A stretch of 64,000 nt of DNA from Nannocystis punicea (GCF_026965555.1 NZ_CP114040.1:6138001-6202000), one strand, 5' to 3'; positions 19,118 through 28,197 are shown, counted from the stretch's first letter. Notes: generated from the sequence alone by a model not told the origin. Translations and numbers: made by a program.

Positions 19118-19155
19118 AACATGCACTTTCGGACATGTCGAACAGAGCATGTTCT
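19103..19155. repeat. Palindromic repeat cluster overlapping the end of the anti-sigma-like gene
   Basis: GGACATGCCCCATGA, then ACATGCACTTTCGGACATGT, then GAACAGAGCATGTTC. These are degenerate copies of the CATGTCC/GGACATG arms. The stop of the upstream gene (19115-19117) is within it. The remaining bases to 19389 hold no gene I can support. Confidence 0.55.
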
Positions 19156-19389
19156 GAGAGAATAGAACGAAGCGCCCGCCCCGACCGGCTCGTCGCATAT
19201 TCGGCCTCGCCACTCGCGACGACGCGGCTGGGGCCCGCTCCGCGTCGTCGCACCGAGCTGCGACAGCCGCGTGCTCGCGTGCGACCGCGGCGTCACCCGA
19301 AGAACAGCACATCACCCTCGGTGCTGACGCCGCGTCCCCGCGCGTCCGGAAGCCCAGCCCATCACCCTCGGGTCAAAAGCTGCGCCGCC

Positions 19390-20232
19390 TCACGCCTCGT
19401 CTCCCCGCCGCCCGAAGAACAGCAGCAGGTGCAACATCATCAGCGCGAGGAACAGCAGCGACACCCGCATCGACGCCGCGATCCCGACGTGCAGCAGCAC
19501 CAGCGCGAGCGCGGCCAGCAGGCGCGTGCGGGCGAACCACAGCCCGAACCCGATCGTCAGCTCGAGCGCGATCGTCGACCACGCCAGCGCCTGCGCCAGC
19601 GGCCCGTACGTCAGCGGCAGCCACGCCGACAGCAGGTGCTGGCCCTGGTGCGACGAGCGGAACACCAGCACCACCGCCTCGCCCGTCCACCAGGATGTCC
19701 CTTCGACCAGCTTCGACAGGGCCGCGAACACGTACACCGCCGACAGCTGCAGCATCATCAGGCGCGCCGCCCAGCGCGGCCCCCTGCGTCCCAGCGGCGC
19801 CAGCGCGACGAACACCCACTGAAGCGCCGCCAGCTCCGCGTAGGCTCGCGGCGAGCTCGCCTCGAGCCCCACCAGCAGCGCGAACAGCCCCGCCGCCGCC
19901 ACGCGCCCCGCCCGACCGCCGCGCCCGGCAGCCACCACCCCTGCCGCCGCCAGCAGCAGCACCAGCAGCCCCGTGATCAGCTCGACCGGCGGCACCCAGC
20001 CGCCGAGCCACGCGTCGAGCCGGCCGTCGCGCAGCACCGGCCGGCTGTACAGCTCCTCGCGGTGCGGCCAGTGCGTCAGCGCGTACGCACCTGTCCACAA
20101 GGCCAGGCCGCGGGCGAACCGCTGCGTCCGCGCAGTCCCCTCCTCGGCGAAGAAGAACCGGCCCAGCCCCCCCGGACCGCCTCGCGGCCGCGCGGGCGCG
20201 GCGAACACCGGCAGCTCGGTCGCCTCAGCCAC
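19390..20232 (-). CDS. HTTM-domain-like multipass membrane protein
   Basis: 280 residues from GTG 20232; an ATG at 20289 would add 19 residues and increase the overlap with the upstream gene. Several membrane helices and the motifs W..Y.L.HWPHREELY, RLMMLQLSAVYVFAALSKL and SWWTGEAV resemble the HTTM (vitamin K-dependent gamma-carboxylase-like) family. Bacterial members are of unknown function, so carboxylase activity is not claimed. It overlaps the preceding 149-residue gene by 8 nt, an arrangement suggesting a two-gene unit. Confidence 0.75.
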   Translation of the reverse strand: MAEATELPVFAAPARPRGGPGGLGRFFFAEEGTARTQRFARGLALWTGAYALTHWPHREELYSRPVLRDGRLDAWLGGWVPPVELITGLLVLLLAAAGVVAAGRGGRAGRVAAAGLFALLVGLEASSPRAYAELAALQWVFVALAPLGRRGPRWAARLMMLQLSAVYVFAALSKLVEGTSWWTGEAVVLVFRSSHQGQHLLSAWLPLTYGPLAQALAWSTIALELTIGFGLWFARTRLLAALALVLLHVGIAASMRVSLLFLALMMLHLLLFFGRRGDEA

Positions 20233-20674
20233 CGTCCACCCTGTACTGCCCGATCGTCGCCGCCCCCGTCGAGTCGTCGCGGAGGTCACGCCAGCGACGA
20301 ATCAGCCGGACCTTGTCGATCGGCCGCCCGTCCGCGGCCATGCGCTCCGCCAGCCACTCCGCGAACACCTGCCGCTCGCGCAGGCGCCCCGGCTCGAACA
20401 CCGTCGCGCTGTACTCGTACGCCCGCTCGCCCGTGGCCCCGCGCGTGTGCTCGAAGTAGCGCTCGAGCGGGATCGGCACCCACGTCCCGTCGGCCGCCCT
20501 GCCCTCCGCCGTCAGCGTCCGCTCGAGCGGCGACGGGTCGCTGAACATCCGCCACGGCAGGTGCGCCCCCCACGGCGGCGGCAGCGGCAGGAGCCCGCGG
20601 AGCAGCGCGATCGCCTGGACCGACAGCCACACCGCGACGACCACGACCGCCAGCCTGTGTGGTTGTTCGGACAT
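20225..20674 (-). CDS. Hypothetical protein with N-terminal membrane anchor, partner of the HTTM-like gene
   Basis: 149 residues. One N-terminal hydrophobic helix (about 8-28) is followed by a soluble domain with LPWRMFSDPSPLERTLTAEG and a basic C-terminal part (VRLIRRWRDLRDD). I do not recognise a named family, but small anchored proteins with a WRMFS-like motif next to HTTM proteins recur in bacteria. The stop overlaps the start of the HTTM-like gene, so the products probably work together. Confidence 0.65.
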   Translation of the reverse strand: MSEQPHRLAVVVVAVWLSVQAIALLRGLLPLPPPWGAHLPWRMFSDPSPLERTLTAEGRAADGTWVPIPLERYFEHTRGATGERAYEYSATVFEPGRLRERQVFAEWLAERMAADGRPIDKVRLIRRWRDLRDDSTGAATIGQYRVDGG

Positions 20675-20709
20675 GTCCCGAAATCCATGCCCTCACGGGC
20701 AGCCGTCGC

Positions 20710-21660
20710 TCAGCCCTGCTTGACCCCGATGGTCTCGCTCTCGGGCGCCGCCTCGTACCACGGCAGCCCGGCCTCCTCGCTGTGCTGCAGCTCGGAGATG
20801 ATCTGCGCCCCGAGCAGGATGATGAGGGTGCCGATCTCGAGCGTCAACAAGGCGATGATGACCGTGGCCAGCGACCCGTAGACCACGTTCACCAGCGAGA
20901 TCTTGGAGAAGTAGACCATCAGCGCCCGGCGCAGCACGTCCCACAGCAGGGCCGCCGCCACCCCGCCGGTGAGGGCGCGGCGCCACGACACCTCGGTGAT
21001 CGGCATGACCCGGTACGCCGCGGTGAACATGAAGATCAGCGTGACGATGCCGCTCAGCTTGAGGACGAACGCCGGGCCTGACCCGAGGGACAGCTGATAG
21101 CCGAACAGCACCAGCTCGGCCTCGGCCAGGCGCTCGAGCAGCGCGACCAGGACCGTGAGCACCAGCAGGCCGCCGGCGATCACGACGATGAAGATGTACG
21201 GCAGGAGCGCCGACATCCAGAAGCTGCGCTTGCGGCGGGCCCGGCTGCGGGCGAAGATCACCGCCAGCGCGCCCTCCAGCATCTTGAAGGCCCACGTGCT
21301 GAAGAACAGCATCACCCCGAGGCCGATGCCGCCGACCAGGTCGCGGTTGTCGAGCAGGCTGACGACCTCGCCGATGATCACGTCGGCCTGGTTCGGAATC
21401 AGCAGGTTGAGCTCGTGGCTGATGATCTCGGTCAGCTGCTCGACGTCCCACACGTGGGTCAGCGCCACCAGCACCACCGCCAGCATCGGCACGATCGACA
21501 GCAGCGCGTTGTAGGCGACCCCGCCGGCCAGCAGCAGCGCCTTGTTCTTGCCGAGGTGGCGGAGCACCCGCAGCAGGAAGCTGCCGAGCCGCCGCATGAG
21601 CAGCCCGGCGCCAGCGAGCGCGGCAGAGGAGCGGCCTTCGGGCATCGGCGCGGGTACCAT
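20710..21660 (-). CDS. YihY/BrkB family inner-membrane protein
   Basis: 316 residues. Family landmarks: the N-terminal LAGGVAYNALLSIVPMLAVV, the DLVGGIGLGVMLFFSTWAFK segment, and later hydrophobic helices including ALLWDVLRRALMVYFSKIS and a YGSLATVIIALLTLEIGTLI stretch. About six membrane helices are expected. It was long mislabelled ribonuclease BN; function is uncertain (putative virulence factor or transporter). ATG at 21645 or 21597 are alternative starts. Half-motifs of the palindrome family (GGACATGTCC near 20668-20677) lie just beyond its 3' end. Confidence 0.9.
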   Translation of the reverse strand: MVPAPMPEGRSSAALAGAGLLMRRLGSFLLRVLRHLGKNKALLLAGGVAYNALLSIVPMLAVVLVALTHVWDVEQLTEIISHELNLLIPNQADVIIGEVVSLLDNRDLVGGIGLGVMLFFSTWAFKMLEGALAVIFARSRARRKRSFWMSALLPYIFIVVIAGGLLVLTVLVALLERLAEAELVLFGYQLSLGSGPAFVLKLSGIVTLIFMFTAAYRVMPITEVSWRRALTGGVAAALLWDVLRRALMVYFSKISLVNVVYGSLATVIIALLTLEIGTLIILLGAQIISELQHSEEAGLPWYEAAPESETIGVKQG

Positions 21661-21761
21661 ACGCCGTTTTACGACGCTCGGGGACCGCGCCGGGTCACGT
21701 CGCCGGCCTGCATCACGCCCTTTTCACCGCGCGCCGGGCCTGCTATGCCGCGCCCCGGCGC

Positions 21762-22634
21762 ATGAACTATCGCCACGAGTTTCATGCAGGGAACGCACCC
21801 GACGTGTTCAAGCACGTCGTCTTGCTGCAGCTCGTGCGCCGTCTCCAGCAAAAGCCCGCGCCGCTGTGCTACGTCGACACCCACGCCGGGCGCGGCCGCT
21901 ACGCCCTGGATTACGGCGGCGCCGTGCGTTCGCGCGAATTTCAGCGCGGCATCGCCCGGCTATGGCCCGCCCGTGACGCTGCGGACCTGCCGCCGGCGCT
22001 CGCCGATTACCTCGCGCGCGTGGCCGAACTCAACACGAGCGGCGTCCTCGCCACCTATCCCGGCTCGCCGCGGCTGGTGCGGTCGGTCTTGCGACCCGAC
22101 GATCGCATGATCCTCTGCGAGCTCCAGCCCGCCGAGGTCGCCGCCCTGCGCGACGAGTTCAGCGCGCGCACGGAGCACGGTCCGAGGCGCGACCCGCAGG
22201 TGGCGATCCACCAGCGCGACGGCTACGAGGCGCTCGCCGCCTTGCTGCCGCCGACGCCGCGCCGCGGCCTCGTCCTCATCGACCCGCCGTACGAGCGGCC
22301 CGACGAATTTGCCGCCGCCCTCGCCGGCGTCGAGCTCGCCCGCCGGCGCTGGCCGCAGGCCTGCACCGCGCTGTGGTACCCGATCAAGGGCCCGCTCGCG
22401 CCCACCTTGCTGCACGCCGCCGTGCTCCGCTCCGGCCTGCGCGACGTGCTGTGCGTCGAGCTCCGCACGAGGCCTGACGACCCCGCCGTCCTCAGCGGTT
22501 CGGGGCTGCTCCTCGTGGGCGCCCCCTGGCAGACCGACACCGCTCTCCGCGCGCTCCTGCCCCCGCTGGCGGCCCTCCTGGCCGAGGACGAGTTTCCCGG
22601 CGACGCCCGCGTCGACTGGCTCGTCGCGCCCTGA
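21762..22634 (+). CDS. rlmJ: 23S rRNA (adenine-2030-N6)-methyltransferase
   Basis: 290 residues, the usual RlmJ length. The N-terminus MNYRHEFHAGNAPDVFKHVV is the family signature. The SAM-binding motif VDTHAGRGRY (about 38-47) and the catalytic N6-adenine motif Asp174-Pro-Pro-Tyr177 are intact. It methylates A2030 of 23S rRNA on free or immature RNA. The next gene begins 12 nt later. Confidence 0.95.
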   Translation: MNYRHEFHAGNAPDVFKHVVLLQLVRRLQQKPAPLCYVDTHAGRGRYALDYGGAVRSREFQRGIARLWPARDAADLPPALADYLARVAELNTSGVLATYPGSPRLVRSVLRPDDRMILCELQPAEVAALRDEFSARTEHGPRRDPQVAIHQRDGYEALAALLPPTPRRGLVLIDPPYERPDEFAAALAGVELARRRWPQACTALWYPIKGPLAPTLLHAAVLRSGLRDVLCVELRTRPDDPAVLSGSGLLLVGAPWQTDTALRALLPPLAALLAEDEFPGDARVDWLVAP

Positions 22635-22646
22635 TACGGTGCAGAC

Positions 22647-23240
22647 ATGGACGACGTCGTCCCCTGTGCGTTCTGCGAACTCCCGCACACAAGTGACAAC
22701 CTCCGCCGCGACTACGAGCTCGACTTCTGCGAGCGCTGCGCCGACGGCCACGCCGAGGTCGCGCTGCGCGAGCGCGGCCATACGATCGTGACCCGCGAGT
22801 GGCAGACGCGCGAGCGCGTCGGCAGCGAGTTCTACACCTTCTATCACTTCTCGATCACCGCCCGCCCGCGCGTCAGCGTGTCGTTCCGCGCCAGCTTCGC
22901 CCGCGAGAGCACCCTCGACCGCCAGATCAAGGTGTTCCGCCGCGACCTCAAGGTCGGCGACCCGCTGTTCGACGACTTCATCTACATCAGCACGCGGGAC
23001 CGCGCCCAGGTCACCGCCATGCTCGACAGCACCGGCACCCAGACGACCCTGATGGACCTCGTCAGCCGCTTCAACAGCGTGTTCTTCGACGGCGGCGCCT
23101 TCGAGGTCCGCGAGCGCGGCACCGAGCCGATCAGCCCCGACGCGACCGCGATGCTGTCGGTCGCCGCGATGCTCGTCCACCTCGAGCGCGCCGCCGGAGC
23201 CCCCGCCGCTCCGCCCGCCGCGGAGCCCGCCGAGACCTGA
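22647..23240 (+). CDS. Hypothetical protein with N-terminal zinc-finger-like motif
   Basis: 197 residues. The N-terminus has CAFC (residues 7-10) and, after about 20 residues, CERC, a spacing suited to a zinc ribbon. The middle is a soluble, mixed alpha/beta region (FYTFYHFSITARPRVSVSFR) with no motif I know. The C-terminus is Ala/Pro-rich. It starts 12 nt after rlmJ and is likely co-transcribed, but no functional link to methylation is evident. Confidence 0.65.
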   Translation: MDDVVPCAFCELPHTSDNLRRDYELDFCERCADGHAEVALRERGHTIVTREWQTRERVGSEFYTFYHFSITARPRVSVSFRASFARESTLDRQIKVFRRDLKVGDPLFDDFIYISTRDRAQVTAMLDSTGTQTTLMDLVSRFNSVFFDGGAFEVRERGTEPISPDATAMLSVAAMLVHLERAAGAPAAPPAAEPAET

Positions 23241-23326
23241 GGACATGTCGCAGAGGACATGTTCTTTCGCCCGTGCGCGAAAGAACATGCTCCAAGGTAC
23301 ATGCCGGCAAGGACATGTCCTTCGAG
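23241..23326. repeat. Palindromic repeat cluster with a 13-bp-arm hairpin
   Basis: It begins directly after the preceding stop codon. It contains GGACATGT (23241-), GGACATG (23255-), and a perfect inverted repeat with 13-bp arms at 23258-23270 and 23277-23289 around CCGTGC, then ACATGCC and GGACATGTCC (23311-23320). The long hairpin could end or stabilise transcripts, although no T-run follows. The remaining bases to 23619 hold no gene I can support. Confidence 0.7.
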
Positions 23327-23619
23327 GCGGCCGAGCTCCGCTCGCATCCGCCGATGAACTCGCGCCGCTGAACGCACCAGCCCTCGGCGAGCCGAGGCCG
23401 ATCGCGCGGACGAGCCTGCGACGCCTACGCGCGCGCGGCCGAACGAAAGATCCGCGGCTCGCCGCCGAGGAAGACCATGTCTTCGCGGCCAGGTCACCCG
23501 GGCGACGCCGACTTACCGCACGGGCCGCACACGCGACGCGTCTGGCGCCGCGATCCCGACAACCACGCACGGACCGGGGCCGCTCCCGTCGAGCGGCCCC
23601 GTCCCCGTGCTCCGCGTCG

Positions 23620-24417
23620 TCAGGCCCGCAGGGTCCCGGCGCGCAGCGTCTTCACCAGCTCGCCGAGGGCCGCGGGCCCGCGCTGGCCGGCCTCGACCAG
23701 CGCCGAGCCGACCACCACCCCGTCGGCGTGCCCGGCCAGCGCCCGCACGTCCTCCGCCTTGCGCACGCCGAAGCCGACGACGATCGGCAGCGAGCTCGCG
23801 CTGCGCAACGTCGCCAGGCCGGCGTGCAAGGCAGGGTCGCCCGGATTCAGCGGCGCCCCGGTCACGCCGGTGAGGCTGACCGCGTAGACGAACCCGCTGC
23901 TGGCCCCCAGCACTCGCGCGCGGCGGTTCGGCGTGGTCGTCGGCGCGACCAGCCCGACCCATCCGAGCCCGCGGGCGCTCGCCGGCCCGCGCAGCACCTC
24001 CGCGTGCTCCGGCGGCAGATCGACCACCAGCAGCGCGTCGGCCCCCGCCTCGGCTGTCTCTCGGGACAGGCGCTCCGGCCCGTAGCTGATCAGCGGGTTC
24101 GCGTACGAGAACAGCACGATCGGCAGCTCGAAGCGGCGCCGGATCTCCGCCGCCAGCGCCAGCGCCCCGGCCACGGACGCTCCGCTGGCCAGCGCGCGGG
24201 TCATCGCCGCCTGAATCGTCGGCCCGTCGGCCGTCGGGTCGCTGAACGGTACCCCGAGCTCGAGCACGTCGAGCCCGCCCTCGCAGGCCGCGAAGATCCG
24301 CTCCAGCGAACCGGCGCGGTCGGGGTCGAACCCGGTCAAGTAGCCGACCAGCGCCGCGCGGTTCTCCTCGCGCGCCCTGGTGAACGCAGCCGCCACGCGA
24401 TCCACTCCGGCGCTCAT
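23620..24417 (-). CDS. trpA: Tryptophan synthase alpha subunit
   Basis: 265 residues, normal length. It cleaves indole-3-glycerol phosphate to indole and glyceraldehyde-3-phosphate in the alpha2-beta2 complex. Catalytic Glu53 (LELGVPFSDP) and Asp64 (TADGPTIQ) are present, as is the phosphate-binding VGFGVRKAEDV with VVGSALV. The start ATG (24417-24415) overlaps the trpB stop (TGA 24416-24414) as ATGA, so the subunits are translationally coupled. A near-perfect palindrome, CTGTC-N6-GACAG (24054-24069), sits in the codons of the LSRET segment without altering the length relative to the family. Confidence 0.95.
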   Translation of the reverse strand: MSAGVDRVAAAFTRAREENRAALVGYLTGFDPDRAGSLERIFAACEGGLDVLELGVPFSDPTADGPTIQAAMTRALASGASVAGALALAAEIRRRFELPIVLFSYANPLISYGPERLSRETAEAGADALLVVDLPPEHAEVLRGPASARGLGWVGLVAPTTTPNRRARVLGASSGFVYAVSLTGVTGAPLNPGDPALHAGLATLRSASSLPIVVGFGVRKAEDVRALAGHADGVVVGSALVEAGQRGPAALGELVKTLRAGTLRA

Positions 24418-25778
24418 GCCCCCTCCTTGCCGTCGGCGCGGAGCTCGTGACCGTCGACGATCAGCGCCTCCTCGCCTGGATGCGAGCCCGTCGCCCCGTG
24501 GTGCGCCGCGCGGGCCGCCTTGCGCTCGCGCTCCGCCTCCGCGATGAGGGCCAGAGTCGCCGGGTCGAGGTGCGTCATCACCGTGTGCATGTCCTTGTCG
24601 CCGCGGCCCGACACGTTGACGATCACCACCGCCTCGGGCCCGAGCTCGGCGATCACCTGCGGCAGCGCTGCGATCGCGTGCGCGGTCTCGAGCGCGGGGA
24701 TGATGCCCTCGGTGCGGGCCAGCAGCTCCGTGGCCGCCAGCGCCTCGCGGTCGGAGATCCCGAGGTAGCGCGCGCGTCCGGTCGCGTGCAGGTGCGCGTG
24801 CTCGGGGCCGATGCCCGGGTAGTCGAGCCCGGCCGAGATCGAGTGGGCCTCGAGCAGCTGTCCGTCGTCTGTCTGAAGGACCAGGCTGCGCATCCCGTGG
24901 AACACGCCGATCCGGCCCTTCGCCATCGTCGCCGCGTGGCGGCCCTGCAGCCCCTCGCCGGTCGCCTCGACCCCGAACAGCCGGACCTCCTTGTCGGGCA
25001 CGAACGCCGCGAACAGGCCCATCGCGTTCGAGCCGCCGCCGACGCACGCCACTGCCGCGTCGGGCAGGCGGCCGATCCGGTCGAGGATCTGCGCCCGCGC
25101 CTCGTCGCCGATCACTCGCTGCAGCTCGCGGACCATCAGCGGGTACGGGTCGGGGCCCATCACGCTGCCGATCACGTAGTGGGTGTCGGCCACGCTCGCG
25201 ACCCAGTCGCGCAGCGCCGCGTTGATCGCGTCCTTCAAGGTCGCCGAGCCGCTCGTCACCGGCCGGACCTCGGCCCCGAGCAGGCGCATGCGCACCACGT
25301 TGAGCGCCTGCCGGGACACGTCCTCCGCGCCCATGTACACCGTGCACGGCATCCCGAAGTACGCGCAGGCCGTGGCCGTCGCCACCCCGTGCTGCCCCGC
25401 GCCCGTCTCGGCGATGATGCGGGTCTTGCCCAGCCGGCGGGCCAGCAGCACCTGGCCGATGCAGTTGTTGATCTTGTGCGCGCCGGTGTGGTTCAGGTCC
25501 TCGCGCTTGAGGAAGATCCGTCCGCCGCCGATCGCCGCCGGCAGCCGGCGGGCCTCCGTCAGCGGCGTCGGCCGGCCGACGTAGTCGCGGAGGATCGCCC
25601 GGTACTCGTCGACGAAGGCGTAGTCGGCCCAGGCCTTCGGCCACTCGCGGGCCAGCTCCTCCACCGCCGGCATCAGCGTCTCGGCGACGTAGCGCCCGCC
25701 GAATTCGCCGAATTCACCCAGCAGCTCGGGCGGGCCACGGAGCGGGTTGTCATCCTCGGAATGGGGTGCCGCGGTCAT
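24414..25778 (-). CDS. trpB: Tryptophan synthase beta subunit
   Basis: 454 residues from ATG 25778; typical TrpB1 proteins have about 400, the excess being a longer N-terminus and a C-terminal extension. The PLP lysine is Lys102 in LNHTGAHKINNCIGQ; the GAGQHG substrate loop and the GGGSNA phosphate-binding loop are present. It condenses indole with L-serine to make tryptophan. The same frame is open upstream but the sequence there is not TrpB-like. No trpC, trpD, trpE or trpF is adjacent, so this is a split trpBA unit. Confidence 0.95.
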   Translation of the reverse strand: MTAAPHSEDDNPLRGPPELLGEFGEFGGRYVAETLMPAVEELAREWPKAWADYAFVDEYRAILRDYVGRPTPLTEARRLPAAIGGGRIFLKREDLNHTGAHKINNCIGQVLLARRLGKTRIIAETGAGQHGVATATACAYFGMPCTVYMGAEDVSRQALNVVRMRLLGAEVRPVTSGSATLKDAINAALRDWVASVADTHYVIGSVMGPDPYPLMVRELQRVIGDEARAQILDRIGRLPDAAVACVGGGSNAMGLFAAFVPDKEVRLFGVEATGEGLQGRHAATMAKGRIGVFHGMRSLVLQTDDGQLLEAHSISAGLDYPGIGPEHAHLHATGRARYLGISDREALAATELLARTEGIIPALETAHAIAALPQVIAELGPEAVVIVNVSGRGDKDMHTVMTHLDPATLALIAEAERERKAARAAHHGATGSHPGEEALIVDGHELRADGKEGA

Positions 25779-26038
25779 GCGCAGGGGGATGGTAGCACCG
25801 ATCGTGCAGTGCCCTGCGCGGGCGCTATCGCCATGCCGCGTCTGCGTCACGCTCTCACCTGTCCCGAAGTTCAGCTCGCACCTGAACCCACGGCGGGCGC
25901 CCCGGCCGCCCACGCCTGCATTCGGGGTCTCCCAGCCTCGCAACGAGGCCGACGTCCCCCAGGCCGAGCCGTGGATGGACCTCGGGGGGCGGCCGGCGCT
26001 GCCTCTCCCACCGCGCGAATGGGATATCGTACGCGGCG

Positions 26039-27481
26039 ATGGCGTCGAGCGACAGGGTCTCCGCCCTGCCCGCACCCGCGGGCTCCGAGCGCGCGAGCCC
26101 ACGCCGAGGTGTCGGTCCGCTGATCGTGCTCGTGCTCGGCGTCGCTGGGCTCGGGTTGGCCGTCAGTCTCTTCGTCACCGGTCAACCACTCCTCCACGTC
26201 GCCAGCGCGTTCGCCGCGGGAGTCGTCCTTCTGGGGTGCGCCCGGGCCCTCCGGGTCCGCGACAGCCTCATCCACGACCTCACCGCCGAGCGCGCCGTCC
26301 TGCTGGCGTCGCGGCAGCAGATCGACTCCGTCAGCCGCGCCAAGAGCGATTTCATCGCCAACATCAGCCACGAGATCCGGACCCCGCTCGCGGGCGTCCT
26401 CGGCACCACCGCGCTGCTCGCCGACACCTCGCTGAGCGACGAGCAACGGGCCTATCTCGCCGCCATTCGCGGCGCCGCCGAGGGCCTCATGGCGCTGCTC
26501 GGCGACATCCTCGACATGTCGAAGATCGAGGCCGGCCACCTCACCTTCGAGCGCTCGCCCTTCGACCTGCGCAAGCTCGCGGAGGACGTGATCGCCATGT
26601 TCGGCTACGTCACCCGCGACAAGGGCCTGGTCCTGCGGCTCACCTACGCCGAGGGCGCCGCACGGGTGTTCTTCGGCGATCCGCTGCGGATCCGCCAGGT
26701 CCTCACCAACCTCGTCAGCAACGCGGTGAAGTTCACCGCCGCCGGCGAGGTGCGCATCGAGATCCGCGTCGGCTCGGTCGTCCACGACGAGGCCACCGTC
26801 GAGCTGCGCGTGCAGGACACCGGCATCGGCATCACCGCCGAGCAGCTGCCGCGGATCTTCGACAGCTTCGTCCAGGCCGACGCCTCGACCACGCGGCGCT
26901 TCGGCGGCACCGGCCTCGGCCTGGCGATCTGCCGCGCTCTGGTCCGCGGCATGGGCGGCAGCCTCGACGTCGAGAGCGAGCCCGGCAGCGGCTCGACCTT
27001 CACCGCCTCGGTTCCGCTCACCGTCGCCAGCGAGCACGACCTGTCCGAAAAACCAGGTGAGACCGCGACCGGCGTGCGGCGGCTCAAGGTCGTGCTCGCC
27101 GACGACAACCGGATCAACCGCACCGTCGTCCTCGCCCTGCTCGAGCGGGCCGGCCACACCGTCTTCCCGGTCGAGAACGGCCTCGCCGCCATCGCCGCCG
27201 TCGAGGCCCAGAGCCCCGACATCATCTTCATGGACTGTCAGATGCCGATCATGGACGGCTACGAGGCCACCACCCGCCTCCGCGAGGCCGGCTGCACCGC
27301 CCCGATCATCGCCCTCACCGCCAACGCCCGCGCCGATGACCGCGACCGCTGCCTGGCCGCCGGCATGACCGACTACCTCACCAAGCCGATCCGCCCCGAG
27401 GACCTCCACCTCGCCCTCCACCGCCACGCCCTCTCGCCCACCCCGCCCGCGAGCGACTCGGCCGTCTCCGCCGCCGAGTGA
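26039..27481 (+). CDS. Hybrid sensor histidine kinase/response regulator
   Basis: 480 residues. Two membrane helices (about 27-46 and 50-68) with almost no periplasmic loop are followed by HisKA with phospho-acceptor His111 in ISHEIRTP, a HATPase_c domain (Asn227, DTGIGI with Asp260, GGTGLGLAI at 289-297) and a C-terminal receiver domain: acidic pair Asp355/Asp356, phospho-acceptor Asp399 in FMDCQMPIMDG, Thr427 and Lys449. It resembles the BarA/ArcB kinase-REC part without an Hpt domain, so an external phosphotransferase is needed. The lack of a sensor domain suggests signal input through the membrane or a partner. An imperfect palindrome ACCTG-N10-CAGGT (27039-27058) encodes part of the linker. 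Confidence 0.93.
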   Translation: MASSDRVSALPAPAGSERASPRRGVGPLIVLVLGVAGLGLAVSLFVTGQPLLHVASAFAAGVVLLGCARALRVRDSLIHDLTAERAVLLASRQQIDSVSRAKSDFIANISHEIRTPLAGVLGTTALLADTSLSDEQRAYLAAIRGAAEGLMALLGDILDMSKIEAGHLTFERSPFDLRKLAEDVIAMFGYVTRDKGLVLRLTYAEGAARVFFGDPLRIRQVLTNLVSNAVKFTAAGEVRIEIRVGSVVHDEATVELRVQDTGIGITAEQLPRIFDSFVQADASTTRRFGGTGLGLAICRALVRGMGGSLDVESEPGSGSTFTASVPLTVASEHDLSEKPGETATGVRRLKVVLADDNRINRTVVLALLERAGHTVFPVENGLAAIAAVEAQSPDIIFMDCQMPIMDGYEATTRLREAGCTAPIIALTANARADDRDRCLAAGMTDYLTKPIRPEDLHLALHRHALSPTPPASDSAVSAAE

Positions 27482-27850
27482 GCCCGGCACTCGCCACGCC
27501 CTGTCTCTCGGGCCAGCCTCCTCCGCGAATCAGCCCGACGACCTCGGCCATCCTGTCCCTCGGGACAGCCTCGCTCCAGGTCTCGAATGAGCAAGCTCGA
27601 GTCTGTCCAGCTGCCATGGGCGGATCGCTGGCCGCTCCGCCGTTCTTCCGCGGAAGTCTCCGGTAGGAGAGCAAACTGAATTTCGCAGCGGCGCCAGTAC
27701 GGCCTTCCTGGCGCTCCGCAGCTCGCCTTCCTGTCCATGGCTCAGCCCGCGCGCGAACACGCGATGGTGGAGTGATCGAGCTCCTCCAAGAGCCCGAACG
27801 AGTGCCTCCGGCCTCGAAGTCTTGCAGCGGCACCACCTGGCTGCGCGAAC

Positions 27851-28197
27851 ATCCTGTCCCTCGGGACAGCCTCCGGGCCGCGAAGCCTGCCGCGGATCTT
27901 TCCGGCAGCCGCGGCCATCCTGTCCCTCGGGACAGCCGCACTCCGGGCCTCGAAGTCCCCCAGCCGCAACGCGATTATCCTGTCCCTCGGGACAGCCGTA
28001 CTCCGGGCCTCGAAGTCCCCCAGCCGCAGCGCGATTATCCTGTCCCTCGGGACAGCCGCGCTCCGGGCCTCGAAGTCCCCCAGCGGCAGCGCGTTTATCC
28101 TGTCCCTCGGGACAGCCGCGCTCCGGGCCTCGAAGTCCCCCAGCGGCAGCGCGATTATCCTGTCCCTCGGGACAGCCGCGCTCCGGGCCGCGAGACC
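27851..28197. repeat. 60-bp tandem repeat array, each unit carrying a perfect palindrome
   Basis: From 27917 onward four full units and a partial fifth start at 27917, 27977, 28037, 28097 and 28157, exactly 60 bp apart. Each has ATC-CTGTCC-CTCG-GGACAG followed by a nearly constant 42-44-bp spacer (GCTCCGGGCCTCGAAGTCCC then CCAGCGGCAGCGCGATT-like). Units differ by only a few substitutions. A diverged copy with a shorter match lies at 27851-27916. Near-identity of the spacers rules out CRISPR. Confidence 0.95.

Noticed and set aside
27851..28197. CRISPR-like regular repeats
   Set aside because: The regions between the palindromes are nearly identical to one another rather than unique, the repeat core is only 16 bp, and no cas gene is present.
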